NCBI RefSeq assembly: GCF_014077095.1 | Contig: NZ_JACGVG010000015.1 | Location: forward strand, 91,382-155,381 | From: Colwellia sp. MB02u-6 | GTDB taxonomy: Bacteria; Pseudomonadota; Gammaproteobacteria; Enterobacterales; Alteromonadaceae | Direction of reading: 5' to 3' | Length of the DNA: 64,000 nt | In this document: in pieces, positions 9,435-19,400 of the stretch | How positions within the stretch are numbered: the stretch's first letter is position 1 | How the letters are laid out: every line of letters begins with the position of its first letter | Notes under the pieces: generated by a model | Told to the model about the DNA's origin: nothing | Seen by the model: only the letters and a program-made list of their open reading frames with translations | Database searches by the model: none | Made by a program: the position numbers and the translations under genes

Positions 9435-9790
9435 ATAGGTTTCCCAATCTAATTTATGCCGCGATTATAAACAAAGACACGGGCTACTTATAGGTCTTTT
9501 ACAAATTAGCGCAAACTATCTAACAATATCTGGCAAGATAAGCGGTGTTTATTTTAAATTCAGCCTAATTTCAACTAATCGTCTGAAATACGAGTCATTC
9601 ACGCGCAAAAAAACAACAAGTAATAAATAAATGAGATTAATCGCTAAAATAAGTATAAAACATGTTGCAAATAAGATGATGTATCCTTATTATACGCCTC
9701 GATTTAAGGCAAGCAGCTAACCGCAATTTTAAATCATTCTTAAGCTAGAATTAAAAAAGTTGTCTTGGCTAATGTATTAAGCCATTCGGA
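9435..9790. other. Divergent intergenic region, rlmKL / tRNA-fMet
   Basis: No gene is seen. The region separates the minus-strand rlmKL operon from the plus-strand tRNA array and contains the tRNA promoter listed next. About 100 nt lies between that promoter and the first tRNA, giving a 5' leader that must be removed by processing. Confidence 0.6.
9665..9693 (+). promoter_or_regulatory. Strong stable-RNA promoter for tRNA array
   Basis: A -35 TTGCAA (9665-9670), a 17-bp spacer and a -10 TATTAT (9688-9693) are followed at once by the G+C-rich stretch ACGCCTCG. A G+C-rich discriminator next to the -10 is the hallmark of stringently controlled rRNA and tRNA promoters. This is the best promoter match between rlmKL and the first tRNA. 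Confidence 0.65.
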
Positions 9791-9867
<77 letters not shown>

Positions 9868-9927
9868 ATTCTTAAGTTTGAATTAAAACAGCTTGGCTAG
9901 TTTAAGTGTTTACTTAAACTATTCGGA

Positions 9928-10004
<77 letters not shown>

Positions 10005-10064
10005 ATTCTTAAGTTTGAATTAAAACAACTTGGCTTGTTTAAGTGTTTACTTAAACCATTCGGA

Positions 10065-10141
<77 letters not shown>

Positions 10142-10201
10142 ATTCTTAAGTTTGAATTAAAACAACTTGGCTTGTTTAAGTATTTACTTAAACCATTCGG
10201 A

Positions 10202-10278
<77 letters not shown>

Positions 10279-10576
10279 ATTTTATATACCCTTCTAATAT
10301 ACCTACTTTACATACCCTTATATTTTTTCCAAGCTCGATATTATTTTAATGTAACAGCGATGAATTTTTCAAATAGTAGCTAAATCAATATCATCCTGCT
10401 GACACCTTAAATTTAATTAACTCACTGCAATTTTTACTACATATTTTATTAATCACTTGATACTAATATCAAATCACTTTTCTTAATATAAATCACTAAA
10501 TAAACCTTCAGATAAGGTACTATAAACGGTGAATTTACATAAAGCTGAATAGCTAATAATTAAGAGAATATTTTTG

Positions 10577-11077
10577 ATGAGCGACGAATTTACTCATATC
10601 AATGCTAATGGTGATGCCCATATGGTTGATGTAACTAAAAAAATTGTTACTGAACGTACCGCCATTGCTCAAGCCTATATTGAAATGTCTGCGCAAACCC
10701 TCGCAATGATTGTCGAAGGAAAACATCATAAAGGTGACGTATTTGCGACCGCCAGAATTGCTGGCATTATGGCGGCAAAAAAAACCAGTGAGCTTATTCC
10801 GCTTTGTCACCCGCTTATGCTGACAAAAATAGAAGTCGACATAATCGCAGAGCCAAAGCAAAACCGGGTGAAAATCACTGCGCTTTGTAAGCTTTCAGGT
10901 AAAACAGGGGTAGAAATGGAAGCATTAACTGCCGCTTCAACCGCCGCCTTGACGATCTACGATATGTGTAAAGCGGTACAAAAAGACATGATTATTACCA
11001 ATATCCATTTATGTGAAAAACAAGGTGGAAAATCAGGTAGCTACCTTCATAACCCTGCGACTCAAGAAAGGATCTAA
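10577..11077 (+). CDS. moaC: Cyclic pyranopterin monophosphate synthase MoaC
   Basis: Second step of molybdopterin synthesis: converts the MoaA product to cyclic pyranopterin monophosphate. 166 aa. Family motifs are visible: [24 protein letters not shown] and [13 protein letters not shown] (catalytic Lys/Asp region). I chose the ATG at 10577 over the TTG one codon earlier; an AAGAGA ribosome site lies at 10562-10567. The 298 bp upstream show no gene. It is the first gene of a moaCDE operon, with moaD two bases downstream. No moaA is in the window. Confidence 0.95.
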   Translation: MSDEFTHINANGDAHMVDVTKKIVTERTAIAQAYIEMSAQTLAMIVEGKHHKGDVFATARIAGIMAAKKTSELIPLCHPLMLTKIEVDIIAEPKQNRVKITALCKLSGKTGVEMEALTAASTAALTIYDMCKAVQKDMIITNIHLCEKQGGKSGSYLHNPATQERI

Positions 11078-11079
11078 TC

Positions 11080-11328
11080 ATGATAAAAATTTTGTTTTTT
11101 GCTCGCCTACGCGAACAGTTATCCACCGATAGCTTGCAAATATCGGCCAGTGAAAATATGACAACAGAGCTAATTCGACAACAACTCGCTAACACGGATG
11201 ATTTATGGGCCAAGGTTATGTCGGCTGATAGCTTACTTGTTGCGGTTAATCAGCAGATCACCGATTGGTCACATAGTGTCAATACCGGTGATGAAGTCGC
11301 TTTTTTCCCTCCTGTTACCGGAGGCTAA
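11080..11328 (+). CDS. moaD: Molybdopterin synthase sulfur carrier MoaD
   Basis: Ubiquitin-like small subunit (82 aa) of molybdopterin synthase. The C-terminus is the required double glycine (PPVTGG), whose last Gly is adenylated and thiocarboxylated before donating sulfur to the MoaE-bound precursor. It starts 2 bp after the moaC stop with an AAAGGA ribosome site, and it ends one base before the moaE start. Confidence 0.95.
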   Translation: MIKILFFARLREQLSTDSLQISASENMTTELIRQQLANTDDLWAKVMSADSLLVAVNQQITDWSHSVNTGDEVAFFPPVTGG

Positions 11329-11329
11329 T

Positions 11330-11788
11330 ATGATCAACGTACAACAGAAAGATTTTGTTGTTGCAGATGAGTACCAAAAACTCGCAGATGACAACCAAGA
11401 TGGCGCTGTAGTAACTTTTGTTGGTAAAGTCCGAGACTTTAATGAAGGGCTTGGAGTGCAAGGATTATCGCTAGAGCACTACCCTGGCATGACAGAAAGG
11501 GTATTGGGTGAAATAGAGGCTGAAGCACACGAGCACTGGCCGCTTAATAAGGTGATTATTATTCATCGTGTTGGCGATTTAACCCTTGGCGAACAAATTG
11601 TCTTTATTGGTGTCACGAGTCCGCATCGAAAAGCGGCCTTTGCTGCTTGCGAATTTCTTATCGATTTTTTAAAAACCAAAGCCCCATTTTGGAAAAAAGA
11701 GTTAACCAGTGAAGGCAGTAAATGGTTAGAAGCCAAAGCCAGTGACAGTAAAATTTCACAACAATGGTCGACAAAACTAACAAACTAG
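11330..11788 (+). CDS. moaE: Molybdopterin synthase catalytic subunit MoaE
   Basis: Large subunit of molybdopterin synthase (152 aa; E. coli 150). It inserts dithiolene sulfurs carried by MoaD. Motifs visible: GAVVTFVGKVRDFN, LEHYPGMTE, IIHRVGDLTLGE, VTSPHRKAAFAACEFLIDFLKTKAPFWKKE in pieces, with the active-site Lys in KTKAPFWKKE. The ATG at 11330 directly follows moaD and has the ribosome site GGAGG in the last codons of moaD. The frame is open further upstream within moaD, but nothing there resembles MoaE. Confidence 0.95.
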   Translation: MINVQQKDFVVADEYQKLADDNQDGAVVTFVGKVRDFNEGLGVQGLSLEHYPGMTERVLGEIEAEAHEHWPLNKVIIIHRVGDLTLGEQIVFIGVTSPHRKAAFAACEFLIDFLKTKAPFWKKELTSEGSKWLEAKASDSKISQQWSTKLTN

Positions 11789-11805
11789 AAACAATGAGAT
11801 TATTC

Positions 11806-12012
11806 ATGTTAAAAATTGGACGTTATCAACATTTTAAAGGTAATTTTTACCAAGTACTACACTTAGCAACGCACAGTGAAACTGAAGAAACCATGGTGGT
11901 TTATCAACCTGAATACGGTGAAAGAGCCATTTGGGTTAGGCCACTTGCTATGTTTGATGAAATCATTGAAAGAGATGGAAAGCAGCTCAAACGCTTTCAA
12001 TATGTTGGTTAA
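11806..12012 (+). CDS. DUF1653 family protein
   Basis: Small protein (68 aa from this start) that matches DUF1653: GRYQHFKGNFYQVL, ATHSETEETMVVYQ and IWVRPLAMFDE. The fold is a small beta barrel of unknown role. Earlier in-frame starts at 11794 and 11764 exist, the latter overlapping moaE, but the conserved domain begins two residues after the ATG at 11806. It sits 17 bp after moaE and is probably co-transcribed. Confidence 0.8.
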   Translation: MLKIGRYQHFKGNFYQVLHLATHSETEETMVVYQPEYGERAIWVRPLAMFDEIIERDGKQLKRFQYVG

Positions 12013-12030
12013 GATAGTTAACTAAAAATA

Positions 12031-12182
12031 TAGATTGGACATTTGTCCATCACGTAAGCGAAATTTAACTTCCTTGAGTATCGATGCGAACGACCAAAAA
12101 ATAATCCCTGCTGTAAATATTTGTTGGTCCCATCACGTTAATAGCCAGCTTAACAGTTGACAGACTAAAGTCCGCCCGACAA
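12031..12182. repeat. Family I MITE-like element, degenerate copy
   Basis: Begins GATTGGACATTTGTCC and ends GACTAAAGTCCGCCCGAC, in the same orientation as the triplicate at 20.6-21.1 kb. Interior motifs such as GAAATTTAAC are still recognisable. It is strongly diverged and lies between the DUF1653 gene and the decayed patch. Confidence 0.5.
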
Positions 12183-12250
12183 AAAACCATCCAATACTAA
12201 GTGAGGAAATCAAATCAAGGCTCTATTTGAAGATAATAATTGTTTAATGA

Positions 12251-12418
12251 TGGAGATTAGATTGTTTCAGACTAGTCCAAAGTGTCGGGTTTACGCCAGC
12301 TATCATTTACTGTCGTGACTCTATTGATTTATTTAGCCTGCATTTCCAAGATGTTAATAATATTGCCATTGAAGATGTTAGAGTTAATGTGAACTCGGAA
12401 AAAAACCCATATTTCTAG
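12251..12418 (+). pseudogene. Possible 5'-truncated gene remnant
   Basis: A frame open for 55 codons with protein-like composition (LFSLHFQDVNNIAIEDVRVN) that lacks any usable start and ends in TAG at 12416. The following frame starts 10 bases after this stop, with the ribosome site AGGG overlapping the end, so the two may once have been an operon. An ATG-led frame at 12247 could be the original start if a frameshift occurred near 12300. The family is not recognised. Confidence 0.3.
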
Positions 12419-12427
12419 GGATATATA

Positions 12428-13345
12428 ATGTTTAAAGCAAGTAGGGTCAAAAATAGTAACAACGGGCAAGTTCAGCGACTCAAGCTATCGGCTTTTATAT
12501 CATCATTTAAACACTTTATATCTTCAAAAAAATCATGATTAATCCCAGTATTATTATGTCTGACCTATTACAGCTATTATGTCATTTATAAAACCAATCG
12601 TGATCAACAAAAAACTCGCCAAATAGTAGCAACACCAAAAATCAATGATATTTATTTTTTTGATTTTCGTATAGTAAGCCACAACCTAAGACCCAATGAA
12701 AAATATCGTATTGCCAAAATAGTTGACATAACGGGTGACATTATTACCTTAGTTTATGGCAATTTTTGTTATCCTAACCAACACGCGACAATCAACAGTA
12801 TTTATTATGGCCAGCTAACTTATAAAGACTATTTCGAAGCTAAGCGCTTTGATTATGAACATCAAGAAATTCAACAGCAATTGGCGCCCAGTGCTATTTA
12901 TCAAGCGATGTGACCTATTAACAACAAAATTTTGGGACAGCGCGTAGGGCCTGAGCCAAGAAAATATCGTAGTAATATTTTTATTAAAGGTCGACGAGAG
13001 AATTTAACGGGTGAGGCTTTCCTTAAACAGCGGTTTAGTGAAACCAATTTAAAACAGGCATTTGAGTTATTTACTACCTCTGCAAACTACAACTTTGCAC
13101 AAGGACAAGTGAACCTTGCACAAATGTATATTAATGGACGATATGTAGAAAAAAGCCTCAAAAAAGCACTTTATTGACTGAATCAGGCGGCACTGCAAAG
13201 TCACAAACCAGCCATTTTAAAGTATGAAATTGTTTGCAAACAACTTTCATCTTGCCAAATTTATAACTTTTTTAAAAATCTAGTTACAACAGGTGTTAAT
13301 GTTAAAGTACGAAATTTAAGCACTGAACTTACGGTCGAGAACTAA
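12428..13345 (+). pseudogene. Sel1-repeat protein frame broken by three TGA codons
   Basis: A single frame of 305 codons from ATG 12428 (ribosome site AGGG) to TAA 13345. The only interruptions are TGA at 12536, 12911 and 13175; there is no frameshift, TAA or TAG. The product would have a short basic N-terminus, a membrane helix after the first TGA (LIPVLLCLTYYSYYVIY), a central domain I do not recognise, and a Sel1-like repeat (LKQAFELFTTSANYNFAQGQ, LAQMYINGRYVEKSLKKALY). The third TGA sits where Sel1 repeats commonly have Trp (ALYW). The frame contains no TGG at all, so every likely Trp codon is TGA. The simplest reading is a pseudogene; readthrough is possible but unsupported. Confidence 0.7.
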
Positions 13346-13356
13346 TGCTAATTGCA

Positions 13357-14325
13357 CTAATTTATAATGAGTATTAGTTTGCCAATATTTTCATTATTCA
13401 ACATAACTTGATGGGCAACTTCTGCATCATGCCAGCTATATTGCTGGTAAATAACCGGGCTGATTAAGCCTATTTCAAGGCAGTGATAAAAGTCTTGCGT
13501 AAATGCTTTAATTAATTTGGTTTTATATTCATTACTTCGGCTACGTAGTGTGGTGGCATGAAGATTTACTCGCTTAGCAAGCATTTTAGCGACATCAATA
13601 CTTTCCGCAAAACGGCCACCTAACATTGACAAGATAACAATATGACCATCTAGCGCACATACCCTAATGTTTTTATTAACATACTCGCCGGCAACCACAT
13701 CGATAATCACGTCATAGCTTTGTTTTTGTTGTTCTGCCCAAGTCACAAAGTCAGTTTGGTGATAATTAATCGCTTCATCCGCGCCTAGAGCTTTACAGGC
13801 CGATACTTTGTCTTCATGACCGACAGTAACGGTTACTGAGCAATTAAGCTGTTTAGCTAGTTGAATAGCCGCCGTGCCTACGCCACTAGCGCCGGCATGA
13901 ATAAGTACATTAGCATTTGACTGTAAGTTAGCGATGGAAAATAAACATTGATAAGCGGTTAAATAAACTTCGGCTATTGCCGCACCTTGAGCATAGCTTA
14001 AATTTTCAGGCAACTTTATTAAGTGATCGGTTTTGACTTTAACGTATTCTGAGTAGGCGCCACCAGGCACAATAGCGAAAACCTTATCGCCAACATTCCA
14101 GCCGGCTTGTAGCCCACCGATAGCAAAAATTTCACCACAAGCCTCAATGCCGAGTATGCTTGATTCACCAGGCGGTGGTGGATACTGGCCTTTTTTTTGC
14201 AAAATATCTGCGCGATTAACACCAATAGCCCTGACTTTAATTAAGCATTCATCGTTACCTATTGCTGGCTTGTCAATTTCATCAAAACTTAACTGCTGTT
14301 GATCATTAATAGCTATATAACGCAA
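13357..14325 (-). CDS. NAD(P)H quinone oxidoreductase, PIG3/QOR type
   Basis: Zinc-independent medium-chain dehydrogenase (322 aa). The N-terminal GroES-like domain has NRADILQKKGQYPPPPG, typical of the PIG3-type quinone oxidoreductases, and lacks the structural zinc Cys cluster. The Rossmann domain has VLIHAGASGVGTAAIQLAK for NADPH. The substrate is probably a quinone or alpha,beta-unsaturated carbonyl. The gene converges with the decayed Sel1 frame (11-bp gap). It is followed upstream on the same strand by acylphosphatase, with an 83-bp gap. Confidence 0.87.
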   Translation of the reverse strand: MRYIAINDQQQLSFDEIDKPAIGNDECLIKVRAIGVNRADILQKKGQYPPPPGESSILGIEACGEIFAIGGLQAGWNVGDKVFAIVPGGAYSEYVKVKTDHLIKLPENLSYAQGAAIAEVYLTAYQCLFSIANLQSNANVLIHAGASGVGTAAIQLAKQLNCSVTVTVGHEDKVSACKALGADEAINYHQTDFVTWAEQQKQSYDVIIDVVAGEYVNKNIRVCALDGHIVILSMLGGRFAESIDVAKMLAKRVNLHATTLRSRSNEYKTKLIKAFTQDFYHCLEIGLISPVIYQQYSWHDAEVAHQVMLNNENIGKLILIIN

Positions 14326-14408
14326 TTTATTTCCTTTTATCCACGGTCTTTTATAATAGCTAGTTTGCCTTAATTAACCTTAAATACCAACGTGATAAAG
14401 GTATAAAA

Positions 14409-14678
14409 TCAGCTAATTGAAAAAAAATTATGTTCCTGAAATGGTACTTGCTTAGCGTCAACCTTCACCACTTGTGCTTCTGGAGGACCTTTTGCTAACC
14501 ACTTTAGCATTTTATCAATATTTTTCTCTTCACCACACATTAGCACTTCTACATCGCCATTAGTTAAATTACGCGCGTAACCACTTAAACTATGTTCAAT
14601 CGCAATCTGTTGGCTAGAAACTCGAAAGTAAACGCCTTGAACCTTGCCACTGACATGTGCCATGTAACTTACATCCAT
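14409..14678 (-). CDS. acyP: Acylphosphatase
   Basis: Small enzyme (89 aa) hydrolysing carboxyl-phosphate bonds such as those of acyl phosphates. The catalytic loop and Arg are in GKVQGVYFR, and the catalytic Asn is in YARNLTNGDVEV. The C-terminus is slightly shortened compared with the usual YPTFxIRY-type ending but still has NFFSIS. It is transcribed divergently from rlmI and probably has its own promoter in the 163-bp gap. Confidence 0.92.
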   Translation of the reverse strand: MDVSYMAHVSGKVQGVYFRVSSQQIAIEHSLSGYARNLTNGDVEVLMCGEEKNIDKMLKWLAKGPPEAQVVKVDAKQVPFQEHNFFSIS

Positions 14679-14841
14679 TATTTTTCACCTTAAAATAAGC
14701 TTATTGCTATTGTTATTGTTATTTCTAACTTTCATTCCCACCAAAATTTTGAAATGAAAAATAGTTAAAATTGACCATTGCACCCTCGCCATGCATTGAC
14801 TACACTCGCGCCATTATTATTGTAATTATAAGTATAGGCCT

Positions 14842-16032
14842 ATGTCAGCAAGAATTTATTTAAAAGTTGCTCGTGAGAAATCATTACGCCGAAAACATCC
14901 TTGGATTTTTTCTCAAGCAATTAACAAAATCAAAGGTAACCCATTACTTGGTGACACGGTTGATGTCTATGACAACAAAGGCAACTGGCTCGCTAAAGGC
15001 GCATATTCTCCAGAATCTCAAATTAGAATTCGGGTTTGGAGTTTTGATATTGATGAGGAAATTGATAGCAGTTTTTTTCGTAATAAATTGTTAAGTGCGC
15101 AAAAAAGACGCGACTGGTTTATTGAAAGAGATGGTTTAACCGGCTATCGACTTATTGCTGGCGAGTCTGATGGTCTGCCGGGTATCACCATAGATAAATA
15201 CGACAACTTAATTGTTTGCCAATTACTGAGCGCTGGAGCAGACTTGCACCGCTATACCTTAGTTGAATGTCTTAAAGAACTTTATCCTGGTTGCCATATT
15301 TATGAGCGTTCAGATGTTGATGTGCGCAAAAAAGAAGGTTTAGAGCCGGTAACAGGTTGGTTAACTGAACCACAAGCGTCAACCGAGTGTATTATTGAAG
15401 AGTACGGTATTAAAATTCATGTTGATGTGGCTAAAGGCCATAAAACAGGTTTTTATTTAGATCAACGTGAATCTCGTCTTGCCGCAGGTAAGTATGCCCG
15501 TGATAAGAGTGTATTAAACTGTTTTTCTTATACCGGCACTTTTGCGCTACATTGTGCCGCGGGTGGCGCTAAAGAAGTCATTAATGTTGATGTTTCTGAG
15601 TCAGCATTAGACTTAGCCAAGAAAAACGTTGAGCTTAATCAGTTAGAAGATAAAAACATCTCATTCGTCAAAGCGGATGTTTTTAAATTATTGCGTCAAT
15701 ACCGTGAAGAAAAACGTACTTTCGACATGATAATTCTCGACCCACCTAAGTTTGTTGAATCAAAGGCCCAACTGACGGGTGCATGTCGTGGCTACAAAGA
15801 TATCAATATGTTAGCAATGCAGTTACTTAACCCTAATGGTATTTTGTTAACTTTTTCTTGCTCAGGTTTAATGGAATCAAGTTTATTTCAAAAAGTGGTT
15901 GCTGATGGAGCATTAGACGCGAAAAGAAATGCTTACTTTGTTGATAGATTACACCAAGCCGCGGATCACCCGGTATCGTCAAATTACCCTGAAGGTTACT
16001 ATCTTAAAGGTTTGGTCTGCCAAGTTGAGTAA
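14842..16032 (+). CDS. rlmI: 23S rRNA m5C1962 methyltransferase RlmI
   Basis: 396 aa, the same length as E. coli RlmI. An N-terminal PUA domain (residues 1-75, including [14 protein letters not shown]) binds RNA. The SAM domain has [19 protein letters not shown] and the motif IILDPPKF, and the catalytic Cys region is LTFSCSGLM. It methylates C1962 in domain IV of 23S rRNA. A second member of the same methyltransferase family, without PUA, lies at 41468-42415. Confidence 0.95.
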   Translation: MSARIYLKVAREKSLRRKHPWIFSQAINKIKGNPLLGDTVDVYDNKGNWLAKGAYSPESQIRIRVWSFDIDEEIDSSFFRNKLLSAQKRRDWFIERDGLTGYRLIAGESDGLPGITIDKYDNLIVCQLLSAGADLHRYTLVECLKELYPGCHIYERSDVDVRKKEGLEPVTGWLTEPQASTECIIEEYGIKIHVDVAKGHKTGFYLDQRESRLAAGKYARDKSVLNCFSYTGTFALHCAAGGAKEVINVDVSESALDLAKKNVELNQLEDKNISFVKADVFKLLRQYREEKRTFDMIILDPPKFVESKAQLTGACRGYKDINMLAMQLLNPNGILLTFSCSGLMESSLFQKVVADGALDAKRNAYFVDRLHQAADHPVSSNYPEGYYLKGLVCQVE

Positions 16033-16052
16033 CTTGGCTATATAAAGCAATC

Positions 16053-16079
16053 TTTAGCCATTAGATATTAGTGGCTAAA
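16053..16079. terminator. Hairpin between convergent rlmI and PilZ gene
   Basis: A perfect 8-bp stem, TTTAGCCA (16053-16060) with TGGCTAAA (16072-16079). It lacks a clear T-tract on either strand, so it is only a weak terminator candidate, but it fills the gap between two convergent genes. Confidence 0.4.
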
Positions 16080-16080
16080 C

Positions 16081-16383
16081 TTAATCAACCTCAGTAATAT
16101 TAACACCGATCAGATAACAGTTTGCGTTATCTTCCGTCACTCTCACTACTTTGCCTATAGCATTTAAGTGCTGCACAGCGTTATTGAGCGACTGAACACT
16201 TATACGCACCGCTGTGTTTATTTCTAATGGGTGCTGCATCTCAATCGCCATTCCCGTAGCACTTAAATCACGACATGTGACTAACGCCTTGCTATTAGAT
16301 TCATCGTCAATGATGGTCAAGGTTACTTCACTGTTTAACATCATGCGATAAAAGTTCCGTTTATTATCGTAATTAGTCATCAC
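16081..16383 (-). CDS. PilZ domain protein
   Basis: Single-domain PilZ protein (100 aa), a likely cyclic di-GMP receptor. The two ligand motifs are visible: RNFYR (RxxxR) near residue 9 and DLSATGMAI (D/NxSxxG) near residue 40. The output is unknown because there is no attached domain. It starts 72 bp downstream of the hrpA stop on the same strand. Confidence 0.85.
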   Translation of the reverse strand: MMTNYDNKRNFYRMMLNSEVTLTIIDDESNSKALVTCRDLSATGMAIEMQHPLEINTAVRISVQSLNNAVQHLNAIGKVVRVTEDNANCYLIGVNITEVD

Positions 16384-16455
16384 TACTCCATTATATTTTT
16401 ATCGTTAGTACACTTTTATTTATATTAACGATAACTGTCAAATTATTGACTAATA

Positions 16456-19400
16456 TTATGCATATTCTTTGATGTAGTTCAATATTCTTTTAGCTGAAAT
16501 TGGAAAAGGTGTTTTTAAATTTTGTGCAAAAAGTGATACCCGCAACTCTTCTATCATCCAATAACCTTGCATTAAGGCTTTACTTATTGGTTGACCCTTA
16601 GGCTGTTGAGCAATGACTGTATCTAGTGATTTTTGCACTTTTTCAAGCTCTAACATTTTCAATCTGTCTTGATTAGGATCTATTTGCAACTTTTCTAATC
16701 GTCGTAACATGGCACTTAAATAACGGGCAATATCATCCAAACGTTGGTATCCGGCTTTAGTGATAAAGCCCTTAAAAACTAGGGTCTCTAATTGGCTTTT
16801 AATATCACCATGAGATTGCACAACATTTAATGACATTTTACCTTTCATTTTTTTGCGAACATCATGCGCCAGACTTAATACTCGCTCGACTTTAATCGCC
16901 GCACTTAAGACACAATCCGCAATTTCTGCACGAACATGTTCTTTACAGGCTTCGAACTCTGCTTGAGCACGCGGTAAGTCGCCGTATTCGTTAACTAAGA
17001 ATTGACAGCCAGCAACAATGCAGTCATCTAACAAATCAGTTATCGAACCAAAGGGATTAAAATACAGCCCTAATTTAGCTTTATTGGGTAACTTTTCCTG
17101 CAAATATTTTATTGGCGACGGTATGCTCAGTAAAACAAGTCGACTGACCCCATCAAGCATGGCTTGTTCTGCTAAACTTTCATGTTCAAATAACTCAATA
17201 GCAACAGACTTATTTTTATCCACCAAAGCTGGAAAGGCTTTTATGGTGATATTAGCGACTTTCTTTTCATAGCTTTTTGGCAAGCTTTTAAAGTCCCACT
17301 GGTCGATATTACTGCGTTCAATACCTTTGTCAGCGACCTTTTTAATCGACGCTTGCACTTTACCTTGTAAACTGTCTTTCAATTCGTCAAGCTTGCGGCC
17401 TTGTTGGATCAATTTTCCATGTTCATTAACAATTTTAAAATTCATCGATAAATGCGGTACTAGCTCTAAACCTTGCCAAGCGTCTTCAGGTAGACGGGCA
17501 CCGGTCATTCTTAACAACTGTTTTTCAATGGAGGTAGTTAATGCCACATCAGCATTAGTGATTGCCGCTAAACAAGCTTCGGCGTAATTAGGCGCAGGCA
17601 CAAAATTACGCCTTAATGCTTTAGGTAAAGCTCGAATTAATGCCGTAATAAGTTCAAGTCGTAAAGCAGGAATCAACCAATCAAAACCAATATTTTCCAC
17701 TTGATTTAATATCCCTAGCGGTATCAAAACACTGATACCGTCGTCGATATCGCCCGGATTAAAATGATAACTCAGCGGTAAGGTTAAACTGCCTTGCTGC
17801 CAGGTTTCAGGGTATTCAGTGGCGGATAATTTAACCGCACTTTCTTTTAACAAAAAGGCTTTAGTAAAGTTTAATAGTTTGGCGTCGGCTTGTTTTTGCT
17901 TTTTCCACCAAGCTAAAAAGCTGCGTTGACAAGTGACGCTTTCTGGTAGTTTTTCGCTATAAAAATCGACTAACTGCTGCTCTTCAATCAAAAAATCTCT
18001 GCGTCGAGCTTTTTGCTCTAATGCTTCAATTTCATTAACTAATTGACAATTATCTTTTAAAAATACCTCTTTAATCGTGCTTTCACCGTTAACTAACGCC
18101 TCGCGGATAAAAATTTCACGACAGGTATCAGGTTCAATTTGATTAAAGTGCACACTACGCTTAGCAACAATAATCAGACCATAGAGTGATACTTGCTCAA
18201 ACCCCATCACAGCGCCCTGCTTTTTCTCCCAATGCGGTTCACTGTAGCTGCGTTTAACTAAATGCTGAGCAAGGGGTTCAATCCACAAAGGGTCAATTTT
18301 TGCTGCCATACGGGCAAATAAACGACTGGTTTCAACTAGCTCTGCTGCCATTAACCATTTGGGCGATTTTTTAGCTAAAGCAGAACCTGGGAAAATAAAG
18401 AAGGTACTGCCACGTGCACCGTTATATTCTCGGTTTTCATCTTGTTGACCTAAATGACTGAGTAAGCCTGACAATATTGCTTGATGGACCATATCTAAAT
18501 TTGGATTAGTAGCGCTTTTTTCAGCTTCTTCCGATAGGTCTACTTCGATGCGGCTCATCGGAATTTTTAACTCGCGTAACGAATGCGTTAGTTGACTGTA
18601 AATATCTTGCCACTCTCGAATACGCACATAGGACAAGAATTCTTTTTGGCACATGCGACGAAATTGATTGTTGGTTAGTTGCTTTTGTTGTTCTTCAACA
18701 TAACTCCACAGTTTTAATAAGCCAACAAAATCGGATTGTTTGTTCTTAAACCGGCTATGTTTTTCATCTGCTGATTGTTGCTTTTCGTGTGGACGTTCAC
18801 GTGGGTCTTGAATACTTAAGGCACTGACTATAATGAATATTTGTTCAATACAGCCTAAGTCTGACGCGGTTAAAATCATTTTAGCCAAACGTGGATCAAT
18901 AGGAAATTTTGCTAACGAGCGCCCTATTGGCGTTAAGGTCACTTTATTTGCCTTCGCGTCTATCGCTGCCAGCTCTTCTAATAATTTCACCCCATCAGTA
19001 ATATTGCGCTTATCAGGTGGTTGAACAAACGGAAAGTCAGCAATCTCGCCGAGATCTAAAGCCAACATTTGCAATATAACGGTCGCTAAATTAGTGCGAA
19101 GTATTTCAGGATCGGTAAACTCAGGGCGGTTTAAAAAGTCTTCTTCTGAATAAAGACGAATACAGACCCCTGACGATACACGGCCACAACGACCAGCACG
19201 CTGGTTAGCACTGGCTTGAGAAATAGCCTCTATTGGCAAGCGTTGCACTTTTGTGCGGTAACTATAGCGAGAAATTCTTGCGGTGCCTGGGTCAATAACA
19301 TATTTAATGCCTGGCACGGTTAAACTAGTTTCAGCAACGTTGGTGGCTAACACTATATTACGGCCACTATGGGGTTTAAATATTAAATTTTGTTCGGCAA

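Noticed and set aside
12428..13345. Selenoprotein interpretation of the in-frame TGA codons
   Set aside because: I see no stem-loop of the bacterial SECIS type directly after the TGAs, and the third TGA sits at a Trp position of a Sel1 repeat and not at a redox site.
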